This document shows positions 1 to 8,757 of a stretch of DNA of 64,000 nt, piece after piece (position 1 is the stretch's first letter; each line of letters begins with the position of its first letter). The DNA is from Clostridia bacterium (GTDB lineage: Bacteria; Bacillota; Clostridia; TANB77; CAG-465). A model generated the notes under the pieces. It had not been told where the DNA came from and searched no databases. It saw only the letters and a list, made by a program, of their open reading frames with translations. Both the position numbers and the translations under genes were made by a program. The DNA lies in contig JAFWCU010000001.1 in the NCBI GenBank assembly GCA_017534305.1, positions 186,001 through 250,000 on the forward strand, read 5' to 3'.

Positions 1-2
1 AA

Positions 3-3000
3 ACTGGACTTGCTTATATTCCAAAATATTATAAAGAGGAAGATAAGAATGGATTTGGTTTCTACAATGTACAAATAGAGTTATTACAAATGACTAGTAC
101 TCAAAATCCAACAACAACTATAGATGTTATGGTTAACGTTGACGGAATGCCTGGTGAGTATGCAAAATCTGGTAAAGCAACACTTAAAGGTATTGCAACA
201 GATTTTGGTGTTAAAATAGCTTTAGATGATGAAGCAATTAAAAATACTTATGCTGAAAACATAAGGGTTAAAGTTAATGGTGTATACGATGAAGAATGGT
301 ATTATTTTGATAGCGAAGGTATTGTTCAAATTCAATTATCACCTAACACAATTAACTCATTAGAAATTGAAATTAATCCAGAAAATGCAGAAACATATCT
401 ATCTCGTTTAGAAGATACTGCAAACTTTACTGGCCAAGAAACTCATATTAATTATAACCCTGATAATATGACAGTTAAAACTGAAGCTGGTACTTGGACT
501 TTTGAGGATGATCCTGTAGTTGGACAATCTTATATTTTAAATGCTGGAAATAGTTCTACAGGAAGTAGAAATTCTCCATTCTATGATGTATATTATGCTT
601 CTGAACAAAGTGGTAGATATGGTGTCTATATAGATAGACCAAATGGTGGAGATACTTGGAATGCTCTATCTAGAAGAATTATTCAAGGTACTAATGATTT
701 TAACTTAAGTAATTTAAATGAGTCTGGTGGTATGATTCAACACGTTGTTGTATTTAACCAAACAGTAGAACAAAATGGTGTTTCAATACCTGCTGGTACA
801 ACTATTCACTTGAGATGTTCTCATGGTGGTGTTCCTGTAGATAATACTGGATGGAACATGCAATATATTGATGGTGCAAATAGACCTACAGCTTATTCAT
901 TACTTATTAGAGTTTTAGATGTTCAAGAAGAATATCTTGTAGTTGGTCTTGCAACTAACGAATTATATACACAAAACGGTGCTGCTATTTGTAAAATCAG
1001 ATATAAGTCTGATGGCGGTGGATTTATTCACCTACACAAAACTGACGTAGATACAGGAGATGCTAAAAATGGTGATGCTGTTCGTGTAAGTGCTACTTAT
1101 GGCGTATGGCAAGGATCAGAGCTGATAACAACTGTTACTACAGATAATAATGGTAATGCTGTTACTGAAAAAATTAAAAAAGGTACATATTCAATTAGAG
1201 AAATATCTGCTCCTGTTGGATATAACCTATCTAATGATACATTTACTGTAGAAATTACATCAGATAACAAAGAGCCACTTGTAACAGTTACTGAAAAAGT
1301 AAAAGAAAATGACTTAATAATTAAAAAAGATATTGAAGCTACATCTAATACTGAACAAAAAGCTTTAGATGAGTGTCAATTTACTGCAACTTTAATATCT
1401 GATAGATCTAAAGTATATACAAGTGAACGTACTGCAGAAGGTGAATATACAATTAGAAACCTTCCATATGGTACTTATGAGGTTGTTGAATCTCAAACAA
1501 ATAAATACTCTTTAACTTGTGATAAATTCAATGTATTTATTGAAAAAGATAGAAGTGAAAGAGGTGCTTATGGCGCTGCAGATGGACAATATGAAACAAG
1601 TAAATTAGCTCAAAATCCAAATAGAACTCAATGGACTGATGCTCAAGGACATCTTGTAGATATAGCTAAAGTTATGGTAATTAATATCCATAAAGTAGAT
1701 TATGATAAAGATGAAAACGATCCTAAAACATATATGCAAGGTGACGCAAAACTAGAAGGCGCTGTATATGAAATATATAAATTCAATGAGGAAACTCAAG
1801 ATTACACAGACTATGTATATGATATAACAGTAGATCATATGGATGATGGTTATTGGACAGCTACATCTGGTGAATTACTTGTTGGAAAATATATGGTAAA
1901 AGAAAAAGTTAAATCTGAAGAAGAAATTGACGGAGTAACTTACCAATATTCTTATGCTAAAGGATATTTAGTAGATCCAGATCCTCATTATTTTGAACAA
2001 GTTCCTGAAGAACAAACTGAAAGAGTATCTCAACATTATGATATTTCAAGAGAAAAAGTTCAAAGAGGTAGAGTAACAATTACTAAATATGATGATGATA
2101 GAGATACAGATCCAAACCAAAATGATTCAGATAAAGTACCTTCAGCTGGAGCTAGATTAAGACTTACTCTTGTATCTAACCCTGAAATATACTATGAAGT
2201 TGTTTTAGATGATAATGGTGAAGGAGAATTCTTAGAAACAAATGATGGCGATGTTCATGTATCAACTGCAATTCATGATAGTTTAGCAGCTTATGCTCCT
2301 AATACTATTCCTTATGGTGAATATGAAATTACTGAAATAAAAGAAGCAGATGATACTGAAAGAGAAAGCTTCTTTGCACAACCAGAACCTGTTTCAATTA
2401 ATAAACAATGTGTTCATGAAAATAGAATTATTTCAGATAATCCTGTTCCAGTTTGGCTAAAACTTGTTAAGAAAGATGCTACAACAAATGTTACTGTTAG
2501 AGAAACAGGAGCAACATTTAGTGTATGGAATGTTAAAGAGAAAAGATTTGAAATGCAAAGAGTTTATCCTTCAGCTGTTGAAATTAGTGAATTTGAGACT
2601 AATGAAGAAGGATGGTTATATTTACCACAAAAACTTTATGCTGGAGACTATGTAATCTATGAAGTAGATGCTCCTGAAGGATATTATTTAGATGATGAAT
2701 ATAGACTTCCAGATGATCCAGCAGATTATGGTGTTGTTGGCGGAAAGAGAATTCATATAGACAAAGTTCTTACTGGACTAGCTGAAGATGCTGTAAATCC
2801 AGGTCATGTTGAAGTTGGTGAATTCCAATATGAATCTGCAATTCCAAATACACCATTATATATTAATATTAAAATTATTAAAACATCAGATAGATTAACT
2901 GGTGCTCAAGAAGGAACTGTAACTTATCCTACAACTCCAAATGAAGAAGTTGAAGTTGAAATGACTACTCCAGTATATACAGATGGAATTGGTCTTGGCG

Positions 3001-4766
3001 GAGTTAAATATGAAATCTATGCAGATCAAGATATTATTTCTCCTGACGGACAATTAAGATTTACTAATAATCAATTAGTAGATACAATTGTTACAGATCA
3101 AGACGGTATTGGTCAATCTAGAGATGATTTATTCCCTGGTAGATATAGAGTTGTAGAAGTAGAAGTTCCAGAAGGATATATTTTAGATAGAACTCCAAAA
3201 TATATTACTGCTGAAAACAATGATCAATATGTAAAATCAGCTACAGCTACACTTGAAATCACAGATGTAAGACAACATCTTGGATATAAATTTAAAAAGA
3301 TATTCAAACAATATAAATATGCTACTGGCGGTGAAAGAAAACACGCAGTATTTGGTATCTATACTAAAGATCCAATAAACAACTACTTAGGAGATAGAGT
3401 AATTGGACCAGATACCTTAGTAGACATATTAGTAGTTGATGGAGATAACTATGTTGAAACAACTACTGACTTACCAAATGGAAGATACTATGTAAGAGAA
3501 TTATATGTATCATATCCATATGCAATGAGTCAAGATACAGTAGACTTTACTTTAGCATTTAATGGAGATGGAGTAACTCCTAAGGTTGTAGTAGAAGGAC
3601 CTGAAATTGAAAATACTCCAGACTATGGATATGCTAAATTCATTAAATTATCTAAATCAATTAATGATAATATCATAATGAATGGTTCAGAACTTGATGA
3701 AGAAGGTTTAAATGAAAAATCTCTTGAAATATTAGAAGCAATTGCTAATATGACAAATGAAGAAGTTGCTGCATATATGATTGAAAATGGATATCAATTT
3801 GTTCCTGGTGCAAAATATGAAATTTGGTTAGATGAAGAGGGAACAAACAAACTTCAAGAAGTAAATCTTCAAACTGGTGATTTAAAAGTTGTAACATTTA
3901 CAACAAATGAATCTGGTATATTAGAATTATTTGAAATTCCAAAAGGTGCATACTTCTTAAAAGAAGTTGAAGCTCCAGATGGATATGAAGTTCTAGATGA
4001 AGTTGTTCCATTTACAATTACAAGTTCAAATCCAGAAACAACATTATATCAAGCAATTTTTGATGAGAGTGTTAAAACAACATTCTTACATAAAACAGAT
4101 ATATTCACTGGTGAAAACGTACCAGATTGTACATTTGAAATAACAGATGAATCAGGAAAAGTTATATTAAAAGCTACTACAGATAAAGATGGTTTAGCAT
4201 GGATTCCAAACGATGCATTCAAACCATATAAAGATGTAGAAAATCCTAAATTCTATTATACAGAGCTTGAGGCTCCAGATGTATATAAAGAAGATGGAAG
4301 ATTATATAAACTAAATACTGAACCTCATGAATTTACTGGTACATTTGATGAAGAAACTGGAGTATTTACTACTGATCTTCATGAAGTAGAAAACTACAGA
4401 CCAACAACAAATGTTAAATTCGTTAAAACAGATGAAGAATCTAACTTAGTTCCAAATTGTAAATTTGAACTAAAGAGTGAAGAAGAAAATCTTTACTATA
4501 AAACTGGTGTAACAGACGAAAATGGTATCTATGTATTTGAAGATGTACCACAAGGATGGTATACATATACAGAGCTTGAAGCTCCAGAACAATATGATCT
4601 AGATACAACTCCACATAGAGTATATGTAACAGGAGATGAGATGATTATAGACTTCGTAAATACAGGAGATATTCCAGTAGTTGCAATAGCTTGCTTAGCA
4701 GTAGTATGTATTGCAGGTGTTGCATTTGTTACAATAAGAAAATTTAAACTAGCTAAAAACAACTAG
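3..4766 (+). CDS. Multi-domain Cna-B/SpaA-type surface protein, 5' end missing
   Basis: The reading frame is open from base 3 without an upstream stop, so this is the C-terminal 1587 residues of a larger protein. The first ATG in the window (position 90) has no ribosome binding site and is probably internal. The C-terminal three quarters consists of roughly ten beta-sandwich repeats of the Cna-B/SpaA kind. Each ends in the family signature of an acidic residue followed by A-P-x-G-Y, for example REISAPVGY, YEVDAPEGYY, LKEVEAPDGY and YTELEAPEQY. Such domains usually carry Lys-Asn isopeptide bonds and form stalks of adhesins or pilins. The protein ends in NTGDIP, a hydrophobic segment and the basic tail RKFKLAKNN. 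This resembles a sortase signal but lacks the LP of LPxTG. A strong terminator follows. The ligand cannot be told from the sequence. Confidence 0.85.
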   Translation, partial: TGLAYIPKYYKEEDKNGFGFYNVQIELLQMTSTQNPTTTIDVMVNVDGMPGEYAKSGKATLKGIATDFGVKIALDDEAIKNTYAENIRVKVNGVYDEEWYYFDSEGIVQIQLSPNTINSLEIEINPENAETYLSRLEDTANFTGQETHINYNPDNMTVKTEAGTWTFEDDPVVGQSYILNAGNSSTGSRNSPFYDVYYASEQSGRYGVYIDRPNGGDTWNALSRRIIQGTNDFNLSNLNESGGMIQHVVVFNQTVEQNGVSIPAGTTIHLRCSHGGVPVDNTGWNMQYIDGANRPTAYSLLIRVLDVQEEYLVVGLATNELYTQNGAAICKIRYKSDGGGFIHLHKTDVDTGDAKNGDAVRVSATYGVWQGSELITTVTTDNNGNAVTEKIKKGTYSIREISAPVGYNLSNDTFTVEITSDNKEPLVTVTEKVKENDLIIKKDIEATSNTEQKALDECQFTATLISDRSKVYTSERTAEGEYTIRNLPYGTYEVVESQTNKYSLTCDKFNVFIEKDRSERGAYGAADGQYETSKLAQNPNRTQWTDAQGHLVDIAKVMVINIHKVDYDKDENDPKTYMQGDAKLEGAVYEIYKFNEETQDYTDYVYDITVDHMDDGYWTATSGELLVGKYMVKEKVKSEEEIDGVTYQYSYAKGYLVDPDPHYFEQVPEEQTERVSQHYDISREKVQRGRVTITKYDDDRDTDPNQNDSDKVPSAGARLRLTLVSNPEIYYEVVLDDNGEGEFLETNDGDVHVSTAIHDSLAAYAPNTIPYGEYEITEIKEADDTERESFFAQPEPVSINKQCVHENRIISDNPVPVWLKLVKKDATTNVTVRETGATFSVWNVKEKRFEMQRVYPSAVEISEFETNEEGWLYLPQKLYAGDYVIYEVDAPEGYYLDDEYRLPDDPADYGVVGGKRIHIDKVLTGLAEDAVNPGHVEVGEFQYESAIPNTPLYINIKIIKTSDRLTGAQEGTVTYPTTPNEEVEVEMTTPVYTDGIGLGGVKYEIYADQDIISPDGQLRFTNNQLVDTIVTDQDGIGQSRDDLFPGRYRVVEVEVPEGYILDRTPKYITAENNDQYVKSATATLEITDVRQHLGYKFKKIFKQYKYATGGERKHAVFGIYTKDPINNYLGDRVIGPDTLVDILVVDGDNYVETTTDLPNGRYYVRELYVSYPYAMSQDTVDFTLAFNGDGVTPKVVVEGPEIENTPDYGYAKFIKLSKSINDNIIMNGSELDEEGLNEKSLEILEAIANMTNEEVAAYMIENGYQFVPGAKYEIWLDEEGTNKLQEVNLQTGDLKVVTFTTNESGILELFEIPKGAYFLKEVEAPDGYEVLDEVVPFTITSSNPETTLYQAIFDESVKTTFLHKTDIFTGENVPDCTFEITDESGKVILKATTDKDGLAWIPNDAFKPYKDVENPKFYYTELEAPDVYKEDGRLYKLNTEPHEFTGTFDEETGVFTTDLHEVENYRPTTNVKFVKTDEESNLVPNCKFELKSEEENLYYKTGVTDENGIYVFEDVPQGWYTYTELEAPEQYDLDTTPHRVYVTGDEMIIDFVNTGDIPVVAIACLAVVCIAGVAFVTIRKFKLAKNN

Positions 4767-4780
4767 TTATAACTAAATGA

Positions 4781-4809
4781 GATAGAGGAGAAATCCTCTA
4801 TCTTTTTTT
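4781..4809 (+). terminator. Rho-independent terminator of the surface protein gene
   Basis: A perfect 9-bp stem GATAGAGGA/TCCTCTATC with a GAAA tetraloop is followed by seven T. It starts 15 bases after the stop codon. Confidence 0.93.
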
Positions 4810-4815
4810 ATTTTA

Positions 4816-4844
4816 TTGACAAGACAACATAATTATTGTATAAT
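4816..4844 (+). promoter_or_regulatory. Promoter of the hisS leader
   Basis: Consensus TTGACA (4816-4821), a 17-base spacer and TATAAT (4839-4844). It drives the leader peptide and attenuator before hisS. Confidence 0.92.
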
Positions 4845-4873
4845 TTAATTGTTAGTGAAAGGAGTAGAATAAA

Positions 4874-4939
4874 ATGAGAAATATAGAAAACATTAACACA
4901 TTAGCACATCATCATATTTATTCTATGTCTGCGTTTTAA
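4874..4939 (+). CDS. His-codon leader peptide of hisS (21 aa)
   Basis: A 21-codon reading frame starts at ATG 4874, nine bases after an AAAGGAG ribosome binding site. It lies about 30 bases downstream of a consensus promoter. It reads MRNIENINTLAHHHIYSMSAF and contains three consecutive CAT (His) codons at 4907-4915. It ends 54 bases before a strong terminator that precedes the histidyl-tRNA synthetase gene. The arrangement is that of a ribosome-sensing leader peptide: stalling at the His codons when charged tRNA-His is scarce would change folding of the RNA downstream. The peptide itself probably has no other role. Its size and location fit attenuation leaders such as enterobacterial hisL, but the call rests on architecture, not homology. 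Confidence 0.75.
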   Translation: MRNIENINTLAHHHIYSMSAF

Positions 4940-5025
4940 CCTAGAAAGTTAGCTCAGGCATAGTTTGTTGTGCCTGATGTGTAATAGATTACTACACGTA
5001 AGGCCATAAACTTACGTGTTTTTTT
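4905..5025 (+). promoter_or_regulatory. Transcription attenuator controlling hisS
   Basis: Four mutually exclusive pairings can be drawn. Segment 1, CACATCA (4905-4911), lies on the His codons and can pair with TGATGTG (4975-4981). Part of that same region, GTGTA (4979-4983), can instead pair with TACAC (4993-4997), the 5' arm of the terminator. The terminator is ACACGTAAG/CTTACGTGT (4994-5002 with 5011-5019) followed by a T run to 5025. A further hairpin TCAGGCA/TGCCTGA (4954-4977) competes with segment 2. A ribosome stalled on the His codons would mask segment 1, free segment 2 and favour the antiterminator. No T-box consensus (AGGGTGGNACCGCG) is present. The folding logic is inferred by eye. 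Confidence 0.7.
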
Positions 5026-5089
5026 ATATTAAAAATAAATATGAAAACACAAAAATTTAATAGAACGGAAATTAAAGGAGAGATTTAAA

Positions 5090-6412
5090 ATGAGTGAAAT
5101 AAAAAGAGTTGAACCAAGAACACTTAGCGGATTTATGGAACTATTACCGCAAGAACAAATTAAATTTAATGAAATGAAAAGAATAATTGAGGAAACATAT
5201 GAATTATATGGATTTTTACCTCAAGAAACACCAATAATTGAAGCAAGTGAAGTTTTACTTGCAAAAGCAGGTGGAGAAACTGAAAAGCAAATTTATTCTT
5301 TTACAAAAGGAGATACAGATTTGTCTTTACGTTTTGATCTTACTGTACCACTTGCAAAATATGTTGCAAAAAATTATGGACAATTAACTTTTCCATATAG
5401 AAGATATCAAATAGGTAAAGTATTTAGAGGAGAAAGACCACAAAAGGGGAGATACAGAGAACTTTATCAATGTGATATAGATATTATTGGAAATGGAAAA
5501 TTATCTATTGCAAATGATGCACAAATGCCAAGTATTATTTATTCTATTTTTAAAAAATTTGGCTTTGGTAAGTTTATTATTCGTATGAACAATAGAAAAA
5601 TATTAAATGGTTTATTTGAAGAAATTGGCCTAAAGGATCAAGCAAAAGAAGCTTTAGTTATAATAGATAAACTAGATAAGATTGGAATGGATAATGTAAA
5701 AGAAGAATTAAGAGAGATTGGCGTTACACAAGAAAATGTAACAAAGCTTGAAGAATTCTTTAACATTAATAAATTTGGCAATAATGACGAAATTCTTTCT
5801 GCATTAAAAGGACTAGGATTTAAATCTGAAACTTTTGCACAAGGCTTAGAAGAAATTGAAGAATTAATAACATACGTAAGACTATTTGGAGTAGAGGAAG
5901 AATACTTTAGAATAGATTTAACTATCGCAAGAGGACTAGATTACTATACTGGAACAGTTTATGAAACTAATATTATAGGATATGAAAATATTGGTTCAAT
6001 ATGTTCTGGTGGTAGATATGATAATCTAGCAGAATACTACACAAAACAAAATCTTCCAGGAGTTGGTATTTCAATTGGACTTACAAGACTTTTCTACGTA
6101 TTAAATGAATTAGATTTAATTAAAATAGAAAAAACATCTATTTCTAAAGCTGTAATTGTGACTATGGGAGTAGATTTTGGAGAAGGAGTTAAAGTATCTA
6201 ATGCGTTAAGAGATAATGGAATTAAGAATGAAATATATGCAGAAGACGCTAAAACTAAAAACAAATTCTCATATGTTGATAGCTTAAATATTCCTTATTG
6301 TATTGTAATTGGTCAAGATGAAGTGGATAAAGGACAATATACTTTAAAGAATATGGCAACAGGAGAACAAGAGCTATTATCTATTGATGAAATAGTAGCA
6401 AAATTAAAATAA
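5090..6412 (+). CDS. hisS: Histidyl-tRNA synthetase
   Basis: A class II aminoacyl-tRNA synthetase of 440 residues, near the usual bacterial HisRS length, that charges tRNA-His in the cytosol. Motif 1 is near the N-terminus (GFMELLPQEQ onward). Motif 2 appears around residue 115 (FRGERPQKGRYRE). The HisRS-specific HisA loop LDYYTGTVYE is near residue 283, and motif 3 (PGVGISIGLTRL) follows. The last about 100 residues form the anticodon-binding domain. The start has a good AAAGGAGAG site. The gene stands alone between two terminators and is preceded by a His-codon leader peptide and attenuator, so expression probably rises when charged tRNA-His is low. Confidence 0.97.
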   Translation: MSEIKRVEPRTLSGFMELLPQEQIKFNEMKRIIEETYELYGFLPQETPIIEASEVLLAKAGGETEKQIYSFTKGDTDLSLRFDLTVPLAKYVAKNYGQLTFPYRRYQIGKVFRGERPQKGRYRELYQCDIDIIGNGKLSIANDAQMPSIIYSIFKKFGFGKFIIRMNNRKILNGLFEEIGLKDQAKEALVIIDKLDKIGMDNVKEELREIGVTQENVTKLEEFFNINKFGNNDEILSALKGLGFKSETFAQGLEEIEELITYVRLFGVEEEYFRIDLTIARGLDYYTGTVYETNIIGYENIGSICSGGRYDNLAEYYTKQNLPGVGISIGLTRLFYVLNELDLIKIEKTSISKAVIVTMGVDFGEGVKVSNALRDNGIKNEIYAEDAKTKNKFSYVDSLNIPYCIVIGQDEVDKGQYTLKNMATGEQELLSIDEIVAKLK

Positions 6413-6443
6413 ATATGTATTATAATTAATTTATAAACAAAGG

Positions 6444-6468
6444 GACTAGCTGTATGCTAGTCTTTTTT
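6444..6468 (+). terminator. Terminator of hisS
   Basis: Stem GACTAGC/GCTAGTC with a 5-base loop and six T. The next promoter begins two bases further on. Confidence 0.92.
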
Positions 6469-6469
6469 G

Positions 6470-6499
6470 TTGACAATTTTTGTACATTTGTGCTAAAAT
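6470..6499 (+). promoter_or_regulatory. Promoter of the tetR-acyltransferase-GT8 operon
   Basis: TTGACA (6470-6475), an 18-base spacer, and an extended -10 TGCTAAAAT ending at 6499. No clear TetR palindrome was recognised, although GTAC occurs at both sides of the -10 (6482 and 6502). Confidence 0.8.
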
Positions 6500-6528
6500 T
6501 AGTACGAGTGTATTAAAGGAGATTTTGT

Positions 6529-7098
6529 ATGAGATTATCTTTTAGAAAAAAGTATAATACATCTGAAAAAATTAAAGAGGCAACTCTTAATATTTTGGCA
6601 AGGGATGGGTATGAAGATATATCTATGAGAAAAATTGCTAAAGAGGCAGATGTTGCACTTGGACAACTTACATATTATTACAAAACAAAGAATAATCTAA
6701 TAGTAGCTGTAGTAGATGAAGTATTAGATATGTTTTATGACGGCTTAAAAGAAAGAGTAAGTTCAAGTGAGAATAAAACTGAAGAAATAGTAAGTAGTAT
6801 AGAAAATGTAATTAATGAAGATTCACAAGTAGATCAATTATTAATTACAGTTATTTCTATGGCACAAGTTAATAAAAGATTAAATAAAAGGCTAAATAAA
6901 TTCTATGAGGACATTTTAGGCTTTGTTTCTTCATGTCTAAGACAAGATAATCCTACACTTTCAGAGAATGACTCAAATATGAAGGCACGCCTTCTTGCAG
7001 GTTCTGCAATAGAGGGAATGATAGAAAAATCTATCGGTATTAACAACTTAAATAATTCTCTTATTCGCGAGACTGCTAATACTATGAGGGAAAACTAA
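6529..7098 (+). CDS. TetR-family transcriptional regulator
   Basis: 189 residues, the normal TetR size. The N-terminal helix-turn-helix (about residues 10-60) contains the family pattern ILARDGYEDISMRKIAKEAD followed by the recognition-helix segment LGQLTYYYKTKNNLI. The remainder is a helical ligand/dimer domain without recognisable specificity. It is first in an operon: its TAA overlaps the ATG of the following acyltransferase by one base, so the two are translationally coupled. It most likely autoregulates this operon and may respond to a lipid or lipid precursor; both points are inference from position. A KRLNKRLNK repeat at about residues 115-124 is unusual but in frame. Confidence 0.9.
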   Translation: MRLSFRKKYNTSEKIKEATLNILARDGYEDISMRKIAKEADVALGQLTYYYKTKNNLIVAVVDEVLDMFYDGLKERVSSSENKTEEIVSSIENVINEDSQVDQLLITVISMAQVNKRLNKRLNKFYEDILGFVSSCLRQDNPTLSENDSNMKARLLAGSAIEGMIEKSIGINNLNNSLIRETANTMREN

Positions 7099-7886
7099 TG
7101 GAAAAGAAAATATATTATTATACAGACGAGTTAAATGATGATTTTGCAGAAAAATCCATTGAACCAATTAAAATAGATGAAAATTATAAATATATACATA
7201 AGAATGTATTTTGGAAAATAGGTTCATTTATTGTTTATAGACTTATTGCAATGCCACTTGCATTTGTTTATGCAAAATGTGTTCATAAACTTAAAATTGT
7301 TGGAAAAGAAAAACTTAAAGAATCAAAAAATAAAGGATACTTTACTTACCAAAACCATACACAGGTTATATTAGATACTTTAATGCCAACACTTATTAAT
7401 TTTCCAAGAAAAGCACATATTGTTGCACATCCAGATAATGTATCTATACCTATTCTTGGAGGTTTTAATAAAATGATGGGAGGTTTTCCAATTCCATCAG
7501 ACATTAAAACAACAAAAAATTTCTTAAGTGCAATGGAACTTTTTTTAAAGCATAAGAATGTTATTGCTGTATATCCTGAGGCACATGTTTGGCCATATTA
7601 CACAAAGATTAGAAACTTTGTTGCTACATCTTTTAAATATCCACTAAAATATAAAGTTCCTGCTTATGCATATACAACTACATATAAGGATAGACCTGGT
7701 AAAAAACCTCAAATAGTTGTATATATTGATGGACCTTTTTATGCAGATGAAAACTTATCTTCAAAAAAGGCTGAACAAGATCTTCGCGACAGAGTATATA
7801 ATACAATGCTTGAAAGAAGTAAAAATTCAAATGTAGAGTTTTATACATATATAAAACAAGAGGCAAAGGAGGAAACATATGATTAA
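7098..7886 (+). CDS. PlsC-like lysophospholipid acyltransferase homologue
   Basis: A 262-residue membrane-associated protein. A hydrophobic segment near residues 42-60 precedes the acyltransferase core. The catalytic block reads QNHTQVILD near residue 85, with five instead of the usual four residues between His and Asp (HX5D rather than HX4D). YPEAHVWPYYTK (about residue 159) replaces the FPEGTRS block of AGPAT enzymes. The family normally transfers an acyl group to a lysolipid or other hydroxyl acceptor at the inner membrane leaflet. It overlaps tetR by one base and the next GT8 gene by eight bases. Together with the downstream glycosyltransferases it probably builds an acylated glycolipid; the exact acceptor is unknown. 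Confidence 0.78.
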   Translation: MEKKIYYYTDELNDDFAEKSIEPIKIDENYKYIHKNVFWKIGSFIVYRLIAMPLAFVYAKCVHKLKIVGKEKLKESKNKGYFTYQNHTQVILDTLMPTLINFPRKAHIVAHPDNVSIPILGGFNKMMGGFPIPSDIKTTKNFLSAMELFLKHKNVIAVYPEAHVWPYYTKIRNFVATSFKYPLKYKVPAYAYTTTYKDRPGKKPQIVVYIDGPFYADENLSSKKAEQDLRDRVYNTMLERSKNSNVEFYTYIKQEAKEETYD

Positions 7887-8757
7887 CCTTATGTTTTGTG
7901 GTAATGACAAAGTAATTGATGGAATGATAATATCACTACTTTCAATTGTTAAACATTGTAAAAAACCACTTAATGTTTTTATTTTAACTATGGATTTACA
8001 TGAGTTAAATGAAAAATACATGCCAATAAATGAGAAGCATATAGCTGTTTTAGATAAAATACTAAAACAAGGAAATGAAAAGAGTCAAATTCATCTAATA
8101 GATATTACTAAATATTTTAAAGAAGAAATGATGAATAGTGCAAATATAGAGACACATTACACTCCATATATTTTAGTAAGACTATATTCAGATAAAGTTG
8201 AAGAATTACCAGATAAAGTTTTATATCTAGATAGTGATCTTGTAATATATAAAAATATAGAACCGCTTTTTGATACTAAAGTTGATGGATATCATTTTGC
8301 TGCTGCAGGAGATTATCTTGGACAATTCTTTATAAATAAAAAATATATAAACTCTGGTGTTCTTTTGATGAATATGAAGAAAATGAGAGAAGAAGATATA
8401 TTTCCAAAGTGTAGAAAAATGGTTGTAGAAAAGAAAATGCTTCTTCCAGATCAAACAGCACTAAATGAGTATTGTACAGAAATTAAGTACTTACCAAGTA
8501 AATATAACGAGCAAAATAAAAGACAAGAAGATACTGTAATTAGACACTTTAGTATGTGTATGAAATTTATGGTACCATTAAGTCTAAAAAAACGTAAAAT
8601 GATGAATAAATATAGACCAGTTTTAAGATTTTTACCAATAGTAAAATTCTTAAATATAAAGCCATGGCATATTGAAGGTATTCATGAAATATATAAGATT
8701 CATGATTTTGATGATATTTTAGAAGAATATAAACAACTTAAAGGAGAGTTAGAATAA
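7879..8757 (+). CDS. Glycosyltransferase family 8 protein
   Basis: 292 residues with the GT-A fold signature of family GT8, retaining enzymes that use UDP-hexose. It starts NLMFCGNDKVIDGMIISLLS and has the DxD metal/nucleotide motif in VLYLDSDLVIYK near residue 118. The NSGVLLMNMKKMRE block and LLPDQTALNEYC follow, both typical of the family. The C-terminal HxxGxxKPW block of GT8 enzymes is not evident, only a lone H in RHFSMCMKF, so acceptor or donor binding may differ. Its start overlaps the upstream acyltransferase by eight bases and its stop overlaps the next gene by one base, showing tight co-translation. The sugar and acceptor cannot be read from the sequence. Confidence 0.88.
   Translation: MINLMFCGNDKVIDGMIISLLSIVKHCKKPLNVFILTMDLHELNEKYMPINEKHIAVLDKILKQGNEKSQIHLIDITKYFKEEMMNSANIETHYTPYILVRLYSDKVEELPDKVLYLDSDLVIYKNIEPLFDTKVDGYHFAAAGDYLGQFFINKKYINSGVLLMNMKKMREEDIFPKCRKMVVEKKMLLPDQTALNEYCTEIKYLPSKYNEQNKRQEDTVIRHFSMCMKFMVPLSLKKRKMMNKYRPVLRFLPIVKFLNIKPWHIEGIHEIYKIHDFDDILEEYKQLKGELE

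Noticed and set aside
90-4766. ATG at position 90 as the true start of the surface protein
   Set aside because: The frame is open to the window edge, no ribosome binding site precedes the ATG and no signal peptide follows it.
4845-5089. T-box riboswitch before hisS
   Set aside because: No AGGGTGGNACCGCG consensus or stem I layout is present. The His-codon leader peptide explains the region better.
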